From assembly GCF_008086165.1 (NCBI RefSeq), contig NZ_VSKL01000004.1, positions 1-64,000 on the forward strand: 64,000 nt of DNA. Reading direction: 5' to 3'. The notes beneath the pieces were generated by a model that saw only the letters and a program-made list of their open reading frames with translations, made no database searches and was not told where the DNA came from. This stretch comes from Algorimicrobium algoritergicola. GTDB lineage: Bacteria > Bacteroidota > Bacteroidia > Flavobacteriales > Flavobacteriaceae. Below, in pieces: positions 8,238 to 17,909 of this stretch; the first letter of the stretch is position 1, and each line of letters opens with the position of its first letter. The position numbers were made by a program, and so were the translations under genes.

Positions 8238-9167
8238 TTATTGTTTTATTTTGGATGCTAGTAAATAAATAATAGCCATTCTTACAGCTACACCATTTTC
8301 TACTTGGTTTAAAATAATAGCTTGGTTGGAATCTGCAACCTCACTGGTGATTTCTACACCGCGATTTATAGGCCCAGGATGCATAATGGTTATTTCCTTG
8401 TTTAAACTATTAAGAACATCCATTGTTACGCCATATTGTTGGGTATATTCTCTGGTGGATGGAAAATAATTAACTTCCATACGTTCGTTTTGAACCCGAA
8501 GCATATTAGCAACATCACACCAATTTAGAGCTTTTAGCAAATTGGTTTCTACTTTAACGCCTAATTTATCAATGTATTTTGGCAAAAGTGTTTTTGGTCC
8601 GCAAACCATCACCTCTGCTCCTTGTAACTGCAATGCAAAGATATTTGATAGGGCAACTCGACTGTGTAAGATATCGCCAACAATAACCACCTTTTTTCCT
8701 TTTACCTCTCCTAATCGTTCTCTAATGGAATAGGAATCTAATAAGGCTTGTGTAGGATGTTCATGCGCGCCATCTCCAGCATTTATAATACTCGCTTTCA
8801 CGTGTTGCGATAAAAATACACTAGCGCCTGGATTGGGATGACGCATAACAACCATATCCACTTTCATGGATAATATGTTACTAACCGTATCTATTAAGGT
8901 TTCTCCTTTTTTAACCGAAGATTGTGATGCAGAAAAATTTATAACATCGGCTGAAAGTCGCTTTTCGGCTAATTCAAACGATAATTTAGTTCGGGTAGAA
9001 TTTTCAAAAAATAAGTTAGCAATCGTAATATCTCGAAGCGAAGGCACTTTTTTAATGGGTCTGTTTATCACTTCTTTAAAGTGATCCGCAGTTTCAAAAA
9101 TAAGCTTGATATCGTCTTTATTAAGATATTTTATTCCTAATAAGTGGTTGACACTTAATTCGCTCAT
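8238..9167 (-). CDS. pyrB: Aspartate carbamoyltransferase catalytic subunit
   Basis: The 309-residue protein has the carbamoyl-phosphate motif STRTK (residues 57-61, in FENSTRTKLSFE), HPTQALLD, and the C-terminal MHPGPINRGVEI aspartate-binding loop. It catalyses the committed step of pyrimidine synthesis, carbamoyl phosphate plus aspartate to N-carbamoylaspartate. No pyrI regulatory subunit gene is adjacent, so any allosteric control would come from elsewhere. It lies 19 bp downstream of pyrR and was probably transcribed from the pyrR promoter. Confidence 0.97.
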   Translation of the reverse strand: MSELSVNHLLGIKYLNKDDIKLIFETADHFKEVINRPIKKVPSLRDITIANLFFENSTRTKLSFELAEKRLSADVINFSASQSSVKKGETLIDTVSNILSMKVDMVVMRHPNPGASVFLSQHVKASIINAGDGAHEHPTQALLDSYSIRERLGEVKGKKVVIVGDILHSRVALSNIFALQLQGAEVMVCGPKTLLPKYIDKLGVKVETNLLKALNWCDVANMLRVQNERMEVNYFPSTREYTQQYGVTMDVLNSLNKEITIMHPGPINRGVEITSEVADSNQAIILNQVENGVAVRMAIIYLLASKIKQ

Positions 9168-9186
9168 GATTTTTAATTATTCATTG

Positions 9187-9726
9187 TTAACTATTAATTA
9201 AATAAACGGCATCTTCTCCTTCGTTTTCAACCCAATTTACTTTTACGCGCTCATCATTTATAGCATCTACTTGTCGGCCTTTATAATTAGGCTGAATTGG
9301 TAAATGCCTGCTAAAGCGTCTATCAATTAGGGTTAAAAGTTCAATTTCGTGGGGTCTGCCAAAAGATTGAATGGCTGTTAAGGCTGCACGAATGCTTCGT
9401 CCAGTATATAAAACATCATCTATAAAGACAATTTTCTTGTCTTCGACTAAAAAATTAATTTCGGTGGTATTGGCTTCTAGGGTTTTTTCGCCGCGTCTAA
9501 AATCATCTCTAAAAAATGTAATATCTAAAAGGCCTAATTGAACATTTTTGATTTTATAGTCCTCTTTTAACATGGTAGCTAAACGGTTGGCAAGAAACTT
9601 ACCACGAGGTTGAATGCCTATTAAAACCGTATTGGTAAAGTCCTTGTGATTTTCAATAAGTTGGCAAGCCAATCGATGAAGAATGATGTTGATTTCCTTG
9701 GCGTTAAGTAACACTTTTTGACTCAT
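9187..9726 (-). CDS. pyrR: PyrR-type uracil phosphoribosyltransferase/regulator
   Basis: The 179-residue protein has the PRPP-binding motif IVFIDDVLYTGRSIRAAL and flanking type I phosphoribosyltransferase strands. PyrR of Bacillus binds pyr mRNA and has weak UPRT activity. Here it heads pyrR-pyrB. The predicted transcription start leaves only about 20 bases of leader, so there is no room for a Bacillus-type attenuator upstream of pyrR. Regulation must act elsewhere, or this protein is mainly an enzyme. Confidence 0.93.
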   Translation of the reverse strand: MSQKVLLNAKEINIILHRLACQLIENHKDFTNTVLIGIQPRGKFLANRLATMLKEDYKIKNVQLGLLDITFFRDDFRRGEKTLEANTTEINFLVEDKKIVFIDDVLYTGRSIRAALTAIQSFGRPHEIELLTLIDRRFSRHLPIQPNYKGRQVDAINDERVKVNWVENEGEDAVYLINS

Positions 9727-9751
9727 AGACTATCCAAACATATTTGCTAAA

Positions 9752-9782
9752 CAAAGTTACGGTAAAAAAATTGAGTTCACAA
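9752..9782 (-). promoter_or_regulatory. Promoter of the pyrR-pyrB-rnz operon
   Basis: On the - strand TTG (9782-9780), a 20-bp spacer and TAACTTTG (9759-9752) match the Bacteroidota consensus. The start of transcription should fall near 9745, about 20 bases before the pyrR ATG. Confidence 0.75.
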
Positions 9783-9840
9783 TGCTTTTATAATACAAAG
9801 CATTTGTATGATTGATATTGCAAGTAAATTGCAAGCATAA

Positions 9841-9870
9841 AAAAAGCCTTCAATTTCTTGAAGGCTTTTT
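9841..9870 (-). terminator. rpsA: Terminator of rpsA
   Basis: AAAAAGCCTTCAA and TTGAAGGCTTTTT form a perfect 13-bp stem with a 4-base loop, 21 bp after the rpsA stop, followed by a T-run on the - strand. Confidence 0.85.
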
Positions 9871-9890
9871 AGTATTATAGAATGGTGAAA

Positions 9891-11720
9891 TTACTTTCCT
9901 TCCATTTTATTTTTAAGAGCTTGTAAAGCATCATTGGCATCACCTAAAGTTGGTTTTGCTTCTGCAGCTGCACTACTAGCAGCAGCTTTTACATTTGCAG
10001 CTTCTTCTTCTCTGAAGATTGCTGTATGCGACGCTACTACACGTTTGAACTCTTTATTAAATTCGATGATTTTGAATTCAGCTTCTTCGCCTTTTTTCAA
10101 TTTCTTGCCATCTTCTTTTTCAAGGTGACGAGACGGTACGAAAGCTACGATATCTTCATTAAAATCAATAGTTGCACCTTTGTCAACGATTTCAGTTAAT
10201 TCAGCTGTATGAAGCGTTCCTACTGCGAATTCAGTTTCATATTTATCCCAAGGGTTGTCTGTAGTTTGTTTGTGTCCTAAACTTAATTTACGACCTTCAA
10301 CATCTAATTCAAGAACAACTACATCTAATGTATCACCTACATTACAGAACTCACTAGGATGCTTGATTTTCTTAGTCCAAGATAAATCAGAGATGTAAAT
10401 TAATCCATCAATACCTTCTTCTAATTCAACAAACACACCAAAGTTTGTAAAGTTACGTACAATACCTGAATGCTTAGAACCTACAGGATATTTTTTAGTA
10501 ATATCAGTCCATGGGTCTGGCGTTAATTGCTTAATACCAAGAGACATTTTACGCTCTTCTCTATCTAAAGTTAAGATAACGGCATCAACCTCATCTCCTA
10601 CTGAAACGAAATCTTGTGCTGAACGTAAGTGTGTAGACCAAGACATTTCTGATACGTGAATTAATCCTTCAACACCATCAGTAACTTCAATAAATGCACC
10701 GTAATCTGCAATTACAACTACTTTACCTTTTACTTTGTCTCCAACTTTAACTTCTTCACCTAATGCATCCCAAGGATGTTTAGATAATTGCTTAAGACCT
10801 AATTGGATTCTAGATTTGTTTTCATCAAAATCAAGAATTACAACATTTAATTTCTGATCTAACTCAACAATCTCATTTGGATGGTTGATACGAGACCAAG
10901 AAAGATCTGTAATGTGAACTAAACCGTCAACACCACCAAGATCAATAAAGACACCATAAGATGTAATGTTTTTAACAATACCTTCTAATACTTGTCCTTT
11001 TTCTAATTGACCAATAATTTCTTTCTTCTGCTCTTCAATATCAGCCTCAATAAGGGCTTTATGAGAAACAACAACATTTTTAAATTCGTGGTTGATTTTA
11101 ACAACTTTGAATTCCATTGTTTTATTAACATACTGATCGTAATCGCGAATTGGCTTCACATCAATTTGAGAACCTGGTAAGAATGCTTCGATTCCGAAAA
11201 CATCTACAATCATACCACCTTTAGTTCTACACTTAACAAAACCATTAACGATTTCACCTGTTTCATGAGCTGCATTAACGCGATCCCATGCTTTGATAAC
11301 ACGTGCTTTTCTGTGAGATAATACTAACTGACCTGTTGCGTCTTCACGAACATCAATTAATACTTCTACTTTATCACCAACTTTTAAGTTAGGATTGTAA
11401 CGGAATTCGTTTAATGAAATAACACCTTCAGATTTTGCGTTGATGTCAATAATGGCATCACGATCTGAAATGTGAATCACTTCACCTTCAACAACTTCAT
11501 CATCTAAAGTGTCTACGAAATTTTCTGCTACTAATTTTTCAAATTCTTTTAATTGAGAATCTTCAACCTCATCAATACCTTCTTGGTAATTATGCCAGTT
11601 AAAATCTTGTAAGAATTTTTCAGGATTTGCTTGAGCTTCAGATACTACTGGAGCTTCTGCTGTTTTTACTTCTGTTGCTTCCGTTGCTTCAACTTCTGCT
11701 TGCTTTGCTTTTTCAGCCAT
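9891..11720 (-). CDS. rpsA: 30S ribosomal protein S1
   Basis: The 609-residue protein has six S1 RNA-binding (OB) domains. The central ones carry canonical strands such as GIVKNITSYGVFIDLGGVDGL and GLIHVSEMSWS, and the C-terminal ones are more divergent. There is an Ala/Glu-rich N-terminal extension (about 45 residues) and an Ala-rich tail. S1 helps recruit mRNA to the ribosome; in Bacteroidota, whose mRNAs mostly lack Shine-Dalgarno sites, S1 is expected to matter greatly. The gene is monocistronic with its own promoter, a ~160-base leader and a terminator. Confidence 0.97.
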   Translation of the reverse strand: MAEKAKQAEVEATEATEVKTAEAPVVSEAQANPEKFLQDFNWHNYQEGIDEVEDSQLKEFEKLVAENFVDTLDDEVVEGEVIHISDRDAIIDINAKSEGVISLNEFRYNPNLKVGDKVEVLIDVREDATGQLVLSHRKARVIKAWDRVNAAHETGEIVNGFVKCRTKGGMIVDVFGIEAFLPGSQIDVKPIRDYDQYVNKTMEFKVVKINHEFKNVVVSHKALIEADIEEQKKEIIGQLEKGQVLEGIVKNITSYGVFIDLGGVDGLVHITDLSWSRINHPNEIVELDQKLNVVILDFDENKSRIQLGLKQLSKHPWDALGEEVKVGDKVKGKVVVIADYGAFIEVTDGVEGLIHVSEMSWSTHLRSAQDFVSVGDEVDAVILTLDREERKMSLGIKQLTPDPWTDITKKYPVGSKHSGIVRNFTNFGVFVELEEGIDGLIYISDLSWTKKIKHPSEFCNVGDTLDVVVLELDVEGRKLSLGHKQTTDNPWDKYETEFAVGTLHTAELTEIVDKGATIDFNEDIVAFVPSRHLEKEDGKKLKKGEEAEFKIIEFNKEFKRVVASHTAIFREEEAANVKAAASSAAAEAKPTLGDANDALQALKNKMEGK

Positions 11721-11793
11721 TTAATATAAGTTAATATAATGCGTTTAGAGATTTCCGCCTTCGCGAAACCGCAATCGCATTATGTTTTGTATT

Positions 11794-11831
11794 CTGTGTT
11801 GTTTTAGAAACGTTAGGCGACTAACACACAG
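11794..11831 (-). promoter_or_regulatory. Possible structured leader of rpsA
   Basis: Within the predicted rpsA leader, GTTAG/CTAAC (11812-11816 with 11821-11825) closes a 4-base loop. Directly next to it CTGTGT (11794-11799) pairs with ACACAG (11826-11831). S1 regulates its own mRNA in E. coli; whether this structure does so here is inference only. Confidence 0.35.
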
Positions 11832-11890
11832 AAGGATTATTGTTTTTTAGTTTATTCCTTTTATTTTCCAACGCGTCGCTAAAAGGAGTG

Positions 11891-11921
11891 CAAAAATACT
11901 ATATTTTCTGCAATTAAACAA
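11891..11921 (-). promoter_or_regulatory. rpsA: Promoter of rpsA
   Basis: On the - strand TTG (11921-11919), a 20-bp spacer and TATTTTTG (11898-11891) match the consensus. Transcription should start near 11884, which gives rpsA an unusually long 5' leader of about 160 bases. Confidence 0.75.
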
Positions 11922-11947
11922 TAAGTAATTTTCTAAAAATTAAAGAT

Positions 11948-12643
11948 TTAGTTATTTTCTTGTATCGCTGCTTCTGCCAGCTTTACGATTTTCTGGAATT
12001 GTTGGTCAAGAGACAAATGAGAATTGTCTATTTCAATAGCATCATCTGCTTTTCTTAAAGGCGAATCTTCTCGGTTAGAATCAATATAATCGCGCTCTTG
12101 AATATTATGGAGTACATCATTATAAGTTACAATATCTCCACGATTAATGAGTTCATCAAAACGACGCGTAGCACGTGTTTCTGACGAAGCATTCATAAAT
12201 ATTTTGAGTTCCGCTTGAGGAAACACAACGGTTCCAATATCACGACCATCCATGACCACTCCTTTTTCAGCACCCATTTTTTGTTGCTGTTTTACTAATT
12301 GATAGCGCACTTCTGGGATAGCGGCAACTTGACTCACAAAATTAGAGACTTCTAAAGTACGAATGGCTTTTTCTATATTTTCACCATTTAAATACACATC
12401 AGCAACATTTGTGGTTTCGTTTAGTTTGAAATAAACAACCACATCATGAAGTTTAGATACCAAACCGACCACATCAAATTGTGTAGCGTCAATAAAACCA
12501 TATTTCATGGCATAATACGTCACGGCACGATACATAGCACCCGAATCCACATAAATATATCCTAAATGTTTGGCTAATTGTTTGGCAACAGTACTTTTAC
12601 CTGTTGAAGAAAAACCGTCTATGGCAATTGTTATTTTTTGCAT
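11948..12643 (-). CDS. cmk: Cytidylate kinase
   Basis: The 231-residue protein has a P-loop at residues 10-17 (GFSSTGKS), the CMP-binding segment VDSGAMYRAVTYYAM and MDGRDIGTVVFPQAELKIFM. It phosphorylates CMP and dCMP with ATP. Its ATG abuts the porQ stop with no gap, so porQ and cmk are co-transcribed. This porQ-cmk pairing recurs in the phylum and supports both calls. Confidence 0.97.
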   Translation of the reverse strand: MQKITIAIDGFSSTGKSTVAKQLAKHLGYIYVDSGAMYRAVTYYAMKYGFIDATQFDVVGLVSKLHDVVVYFKLNETTNVADVYLNGENIEKAIRTLEVSNFVSQVAAIPEVRYQLVKQQQKMGAEKGVVMDGRDIGTVVFPQAELKIFMNASSETRATRRFDELINRGDIVTYNDVLHNIQERDYIDSNREDSPLRKADDAIEIDNSHLSLDQQFQKIVKLAEAAIQENN

Positions 12644-13663
12644 TTATCTTAAATCTAATTGCATGCCGAAAAAATTGGCATTGGATGCGCTTGTATATCT
12701 TACATGCGTAAAACTAAATCTAAATTTATTCAATTTCAGTCCAATTCCCGCAGAAATACCTGAAAAATTTCGTTGATCTACAATACGAAGCTCCTCACCT
12801 TTTCTGAAATTATAACCTAATCGGATATTAAAAGCGCCTGCTGGAAAAATTTCAGCACCTAATATAGTATGTCTGATAACATTCCCGAAGAATCCAACTT
12901 TCTCTTGTGTTTGATTTCCTTCTAAATCCGTTTCAGCACGAGCAGGATTAGAAACGCCAATTGGCCATTTTTGTAAATTTTCAAAAGTAACGTGCCAACG
13001 TAATGGTACGTTTTCTAATGTTTGCGACATTCCAAAAGCGACTTCAAACGGCAACGGCTCATTTTGTCCTGCATAGGTTGTTATTTGTAATCCTAAATTA
13101 CGCACTACTAATGTAGCTTGAAATTCAATATCTTCATTTACATACATCAAACCAGCATCTAAAGCAGCTCCGAATGAGTTGTATTGTTCTAATTTGGATG
13201 TAATTAGTTTCACGGTTCCTCCTAAATAAAAATCGGAATAACCAATTTGTCTGGAATGTCCAAAGGATATAGCAGCTTCATTTCCACTGAAAGAGCCTGT
13301 GGAATTTCCTTGTTCGTCATAGCCATCAAAGCTTCCGTAATTTATATAGGTAACACCTCCAAAAAATGTGAGCGTGCGTCTATCCCAAGTATAGCCATAT
13401 GCTGCTGTTCCGTAACTTATGCCTCCCAAATAGCTAGAATAGTTTAGTGCTAATTGATTATCCATTTCGTCATTTATGGCTGCAGGATTGGTCAATGCTT
13501 GACTAACATCATAATCGAGATTGGTAAACACTTTACCACCTAAAGCGGCTTGACGTGGCGAAGAAATTAAATTCAAAAACTGATATGTAGATTCACCACC
13601 AACTTGCGCAACCGCAGAAAGGCATAAAAGCAAGCAAAAACCAGTGGTAATTTTCTTTAACAT
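12644..13663 (-). CDS. porQ: Type IX secretion system protein PorQ
   Basis: The 339-residue protein has a signal peptide (ends near AVAQ) and an outer-membrane barrel pattern of the PorV/PorQ family: STYQFLNLISSPRQAALGGK near the N-terminus, SYLGGISYGTAAYGYTW, and a closing strand ending NFFGMQLDLR. PorQ is part of the T9SS attachment complex (with PorU, PorV and PorZ) that processes cargo at the outer membrane. No other attachment-complex gene is nearby. Confidence 0.92.
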   Translation of the reverse strand: MLKKITTGFCLLLCLSAVAQVGGESTYQFLNLISSPRQAALGGKVFTNLDYDVSQALTNPAAINDEMDNQLALNYSSYLGGISYGTAAYGYTWDRRTLTFFGGVTYINYGSFDGYDEQGNSTGSFSGNEAAISFGHSRQIGYSDFYLGGTVKLITSKLEQYNSFGAALDAGLMYVNEDIEFQATLVVRNLGLQITTYAGQNEPLPFEVAFGMSQTLENVPLRWHVTFENLQKWPIGVSNPARAETDLEGNQTQEKVGFFGNVIRHTILGAEIFPAGAFNIRLGYNFRKGEELRIVDQRNFSGISAGIGLKLNKFRFSFTHVRYTSASNANFFGMQLDLR

Positions 13664-13675
13664 ATAAGGTTACGA

Positions 13676-13706
13676 CGAAAGTAAGTCTATCTATAAACGG
13701 CTGCAA
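13676..13706 (-). promoter_or_regulatory. Promoter of porQ-cmk
   Basis: On the - strand TTG (13706-13704), a 20-bp spacer and TACTTTCG (13683-13676) are one base off the TAnnTTTG consensus. The start site would lie a few bases upstream of the porQ ATG at 13663, so the leader is very short. Confidence 0.55.
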
Positions 13707-13731
13707 GTATAATTTATTTTTGCATCATAAA

Positions 13732-13759
13732 AAAACCTCGAAAATAATTTCGAGGTTTT
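13732..13759 (-). terminator. Terminator of lon
   Basis: AAAACCTCGAAA and TTTCGAGGTTTT form a perfect 12-bp stem with a 4-base loop, 21 bp after the lon stop, with a T-run on the - strand. Confidence 0.85.
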
Positions 13760-13779
13760 AATCTATGTAACGTCACTTT

Positions 13780-16230
13780 TTACAGTTTTTTGGCATTCTT
13801 CACCTTCTGATTTGTGAGTGCTAACTTAATAACATCGCTCATTTCAGAAACATAATGAAAGGTTAAACCTTTTAAATATTCTGGTTTTATTTCTTCAATA
13901 TCTCGCCTGTTTTCTTCACATAATAAAATTTCTTTTATACGTGCGCGTTTCGCAGCAAGAATTTTCTCTTTAATACCTCCTACTGGTAATACTTTACCAC
14001 GCAGTGTAATTTCGCCAGTCATAGCTAAATTGTTTTTTACTTTCTTTTGTGTAAATAAAGATACTAATGATGTTAACATGGTAACACCTGCACTTGGCCC
14101 ATCTTTAGGTGTTGCTCCTTCTGGCACGTGAATGTGTACATTATATTTATCAAAAATATCAGGATCTAAACCTAATTCTTCCGCATTGGATTTAATATAT
14201 TCCATGGCAATCGTTGCCGACTCCTTCATTACTTTCCCTAAATTACCTGTAACCGTTAGCGTTCCTTTTCCTTTAGATAAAATAGATTCAATAAATAAAA
14301 TATCACCCCCAACACGTGTCCAAGCTAATCCTGTAACTACACCTGCTACGTTATTATTTTCGTACTTGTCGCGAAGCATTTTTGGTCCACCAAGTACTTC
14401 AATAATATCTTCATTGGAAATTTTTACGTTATACGTTTCTTCCATGGCAATGCTTTTGGCTGCAAAACGCACCATTTTAGCCAATTGTTTTTCTAAACCA
14501 CGTACACCAGATTCTCGTGTATAACCTTCTACTATTTTTTCTAATTGCGGCTTGGCAATTTTAAGATGCTTATCAGTTAACCCGTGTTCCTTAAGTTGTT
14601 TTGGCAATAAATGGCGTTTAGCTATTTCCACTTTTTCCTCAATGGTATAACCCGTTACATTTATAATTTCCATTCTATCCAATAATGCTGGTTGAATGGT
14701 AGATAAACTATTGGATGTAGCAATGAACATGACTTTAGATAAATCGAAGCCCATTTCTAAAAAGTTATCATGAAACTCGCTGTTTTGTTCAGGATCTAAA
14801 ACTTCCAACATAGCAGATGATGGATCGCCTTGATGCGAATTAGACAATTTATCAATTTCATCTAAAACAAAAACGGGATTGGATGTTCCTGCCTTTTTTA
14901 AACTCTGAATAATACGTCCTGGCATAGCACCAATATAGGTTTTACGATGTCCACGGATTTCCGCTTCATCACGTAAACCACCTAATGACATACGCACATA
15001 TTCACGTCCCAATGCTTCGGCTACAGATTTCCCTAATGAGGTTTTACCAACACCTGGAGGTCCATATAAACATAGGATAGGCGATTTCATATCTCCTCGT
15101 AATTTTACGACCGCTAAATGTTCAATAATACGACGTTTTACATCATCTAATCCATAATGATCACGATCTAAAATACGTTGGGCACGTTTTAAATCGAATT
15201 TATCTTTACTGAATTTATTCCATGGCAAATCTAGAAATAAATCCAAGTAATTTCGCTGTATAGAATATTCTGCAACTTGTGGATTCATGCGTTGCATTTT
15301 AGCTAATTCTTTTTCAAAATGCTTGGCTTCTTTAATTCCCCATTTCATTTTTTTAGAACGCTTACGCATTTCTTCTAATTCCTCATCATGACTCACACCA
15401 CCTAATTCTTCCTGAATGGTTTTCATTTGTTGGTGCAAGAAATATTCGCGTTGTTGTTGGTTCATATCGCTTTGAACCTTGGATTGTATATCATTTTTAA
15501 GTTCCAATTTCTGGAACTCCATATTCATATATTTCAGCGTTTCGAGAGCACGATCTTTTAAATCGTTGGTTTCTAATAAACTTTGCTTTTCCGTAACACT
15601 CAAGTTCATGTTAGAGGAGACGAAGTTTATCAAAAATGAATTACTCTGAATGTTTTTAATAGCGAAAGATGCTTCACTTGGAATATTTGGGCTTTCCTCA
15701 ATAATTTGAAGGGACAGTTCCTTTATTGAATCAATGATAGCTTCAAATTCTTTGTTTTGTTCAGCTGGTCTTGCTTCCGGAACATCTTCAATTGTTGCTT
15801 TAATATATGGATCTTCTGTTAATACTTCCTTTATTTTAAAACGTTTTTTACCTTGAATAATAACGGTTGTGTTACCATCAGGCATTTTTAAAACTTTTAA
15901 AATACGCGCTACAGTTCCTGTTTCATGAATATCCGAAGCTTTTGGGTTTTCAACCGCTTCATCCTTTTGTGATACCACACCAATTACCTTACTGCCTTTA
16001 TTGGCATCGTTAATTAGTTTAATGGATTTATCACGACCAGCCGTAATAGGAATTACCACACCTGGAAACAAAACCGTATTTCGTAATGATAAAATAGGAA
16101 GCGTTTCTGGTAAAGCTTCGTTATTTATTTCTTCTTCATCTTCAGGTGTCATTAAAGGAATTAATTCTGAATTTTCGTCAAAATCTTGAAATGACAAACT
16201 GTCAAGGTTTAAAAAATTAGATTTCTTCAT
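13780..16230 (-). CDS. lon: ATP-dependent Lon protease
   Basis: The 816-residue protein has an N-terminal LON substrate domain (about 43-240), a coiled-coil linker, an AAA+ module with Walker [10 protein letters not shown] (390-398) and FVLDEIDK Walker B, and a C-terminal serine protease domain with the Ser-Lys dyad Ser713 (DGPSAG) and Lys756 (GGIKEK). It degrades misfolded and short-lived regulatory proteins in the cytosol. A ~40-residue acidic N-terminal extension precedes the LON domain. The gene is monocistronic. I could not find a convincing promoter in the 417-bp upstream gap. Confidence 0.98.
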   Translation of the reverse strand: MKKSNFLNLDSLSFQDFDENSELIPLMTPEDEEEINNEALPETLPILSLRNTVLFPGVVIPITAGRDKSIKLINDANKGSKVIGVVSQKDEAVENPKASDIHETGTVARILKVLKMPDGNTTVIIQGKKRFKIKEVLTEDPYIKATIEDVPEARPAEQNKEFEAIIDSIKELSLQIIEESPNIPSEASFAIKNIQSNSFLINFVSSNMNLSVTEKQSLLETNDLKDRALETLKYMNMEFQKLELKNDIQSKVQSDMNQQQREYFLHQQMKTIQEELGGVSHDEELEEMRKRSKKMKWGIKEAKHFEKELAKMQRMNPQVAEYSIQRNYLDLFLDLPWNKFSKDKFDLKRAQRILDRDHYGLDDVKRRIIEHLAVVKLRGDMKSPILCLYGPPGVGKTSLGKSVAEALGREYVRMSLGGLRDEAEIRGHRKTYIGAMPGRIIQSLKKAGTSNPVFVLDEIDKLSNSHQGDPSSAMLEVLDPEQNSEFHDNFLEMGFDLSKVMFIATSNSLSTIQPALLDRMEIINVTGYTIEEKVEIAKRHLLPKQLKEHGLTDKHLKIAKPQLEKIVEGYTRESGVRGLEKQLAKMVRFAAKSIAMEETYNVKISNEDIIEVLGGPKMLRDKYENNNVAGVVTGLAWTRVGGDILFIESILSKGKGTLTVTGNLGKVMKESATIAMEYIKSNAEELGLDPDIFDKYNVHIHVPEGATPKDGPSAGVTMLTSLVSLFTQKKVKNNLAMTGEITLRGKVLPVGGIKEKILAAKRARIKEILLCEENRRDIEEIKPEYLKGLTFHYVSEMSDVIKLALTNQKVKNAKKL

Positions 16231-16647
16231 AGATATATTTAAGTCATTCTGTCATTAATTTGGGTTAAAAACAGAATCGTCTTTATGTTTTAATAATTCA
16301 TTTTAGAAATACACAACTCGTTATCAGCCATTCAAACCGTATTACAGCTATATATTTGCCTATAGTATTCAATTTATATGCCATGAATATAAAGTGCGCT
16401 AAAACTATTTCATTTTGTGTTGATTGATATGGTTTTTTAATTGGACCATCTATAAATGCGCATATGTTATTAAAATTTTTCAACGACAATATCTTGCATA
16501 AAACAGCTATATTAATAAGACAATAAACGTTTTAACACGTTAGGCATAATAGTTAGATAATTAATTTTACCGGATAATTTATGGTTGTTTTTGTTAACCT
16601 TTTAATTCCTTACACATTAATAGGTAGAAATATTAAACAAACAAATT
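16231..16647. other. Intergenic region between lon and the DUF4412-like gene (417 bp)
   Basis: This AT-rich divergent spacer contains the conserved spaced motif at 16593-16623, described separately. A TATATTTG sequence near 16350 resembles a -7 box on the + strand but has no TTG partner. A 63-codon frame on the - strand (16298-16489) shows no recognisable protein features and is not called. I see no RNA gene. Confidence 0.6.
16593..16623 (+). promoter_or_regulatory. Conserved spaced motif, copy 1
   Basis: GTTAACCTTT, 11 bases, then ACATTAATAG, ending 24 bp before the ATG at 16648. The same two halves with the same spacing recur at 19278-19308 and, degenerate, at 17816-17846. The form suggests an alternative sigma factor promoter or a direct operator; this is inferred. 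Confidence 0.55.
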
Positions 16648-17499
16648 ATGAGAAAATTACATTTATATGCCATTACTACCTTGCTAATTTTTGCATTTAG
16701 CGCGCCTTTACATGCCCAACGCGGTATGATTAAGCGAAAAATTAAAAATGATATGAAGGAGAAATATGCTGAACCGGAAAGAGAAAAAGGACGCGATGCC
16801 GTCCGCGATGTGACCTACGAAAATGATACGCGCTACCCAATACCAGAGAATCCAGTAAAAGCAACACTAGCAATGGAAATTAAATCCTTTAAAAAAAATG
16901 GCAAATTAGATGATACAAATACGACAAAACTCGTTTTTGGTGAAACGGGTGAATGCATGATTATGAATGAAAATGATAAAAATGAAACCCGAATGCTTTT
17001 TGACTATAAAGGTGCAGCCATGTATATGGTAAATCCTAAACAAAAATCGGCTACAAAAATGCCCATGATTAATTTTCAAAAAATGGCTCAACGCATGGCT
17101 GAACATCAAATGGATTTGGATGACGATACTGGAACTTGGGAACGCACTAATGAGCAGAAAGAAATTAATGGTTATAAATCCCGTAAATATGTTTATACCA
17201 ATGCAGAGGAGAAAACTATCACCCATGTTTGGGTTACCCAAGATATTACAATCGATTTAAGCGAAAACCACCTTTTTGGCGGACAGGTAAAGAATTTTAT
17301 AAATTCGCCAGCCGTCGCTAATTCATCTAAAATAGACGAAAACGCACCAAGGGGTATGATGATACGAAGTGTTTATTTTGAAAAAAACCGAGACACACCT
17401 AGTATGCAAATGGATGTAACGGAGTTTAGTGAAAATTCAGATCCTAATTATTTTGATTTAAGTAATTATGAGGTGAGCGATGTTTTAGGTAAATTATAA
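16648..17499 (+). CDS. Secreted DUF4412-like protein
   Basis: The 283-residue protein has a signal peptide (residues 1-23, ending LHAQ). A basic, charged stretch follows, then the DUF4412-type body: repeated strands reporting on a Met-rich core (GAAMYMVNPKQKSATKMPMINFQKMAQRMAEHQM), and EINGYKSRKYVYT ... THVWVTQDITID, which is the characteristic strand pair. The function of the family is unknown; the proteins are periplasmic or outer-membrane associated. It stands alone and carries the spaced motif upstream and a hairpin terminator downstream. Confidence 0.75.
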   Translation: MRKLHLYAITTLLIFAFSAPLHAQRGMIKRKIKNDMKEKYAEPEREKGRDAVRDVTYENDTRYPIPENPVKATLAMEIKSFKKNGKLDDTNTTKLVFGETGECMIMNENDKNETRMLFDYKGAAMYMVNPKQKSATKMPMINFQKMAQRMAEHQMDLDDDTGTWERTNEQKEINGYKSRKYVYTNAEEKTITHVWVTQDITIDLSENHLFGGQVKNFINSPAVANSSKIDENAPRGMMIRSVYFEKNRDTPSMQMDVTEFSENSDPNYFDLSNYEVSDVLGKL

Positions 17500-17556
17500 T
17501 TTTAAGTGTTTTATTTGTTATTAATATAATCTCAATTTACAAACTAATTCAGCGTT

Positions 17557-17610
17557 CAAAAGCATCCAATACATTTTGGTTTATTCCAAAGTATTGGATG
17601 TTTTGTTTTG
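17557..17610 (+). terminator. Terminator after the DUF4412-like gene
   Basis: CATCCAATAC (17563-17572) pairs with GTATTGGATG (17591-17600), and the inner TTTGG/CCAAA extends the stem. A TTTTGTTTTG tract follows. Confidence 0.7.
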
Positions 17611-17815
17611 CAATACACTTTGTTGTTCTTATTTCACCTAAAATTCACAATAAATTTAGCAAACAAATGCTATCAACTGAATACTAATTCAAATGCTTTG
17701 CATATTCATTTAAACACAACTAATTCGGATTGGGTATATCGTATTATAATAACAACAAAAGTAAATCTTACTAAAGACTCTATTTAAAACTTTTAGGAAT
17801 TTCACTAATTCTCTT

Positions 17816-17846
17816 GTTTACCTTTCTTTTTGCTAAGCACTAATGT
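17816..17846 (+). promoter_or_regulatory. Conserved spaced motif, copy 3 (degenerate)
   Basis: GTTTACCTTT, 11 bases, then GCACTAATGT. It matches the copy at 19278-19308 at 22 of 31 positions with the same spacing. It ends 63 bp before the start at 17910. Confidence 0.4.
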
Positions 17847-17909
17847 ATTGAAGTTAGTTTTTTTTAGGCTTCCAAAAATATACACTTAAAATTTAAATTA
17901 AGAAATACT

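Larger units (their letters stand above)
17500..17909. other. Intergenic region before the NHL/TIG lipoprotein (410 bp)
   Basis: This holds the terminator-like hairpin at 17557-17610 and the degenerate third copy of the spaced motif at 17816-17846. The remaining sequence is AT-rich with no open frame worth calling. Confidence 0.6.

Noticed and set aside
13715-13722. TATTTTTG on the + strand
   Set aside because: It faces into the lon terminator and the antisense of lon, with no gene on the + strand.
16298-16489. 63-codon - strand frame in the lon upstream gap
   Set aside because: No credible protein pattern, and composition is like the AT-rich gap.
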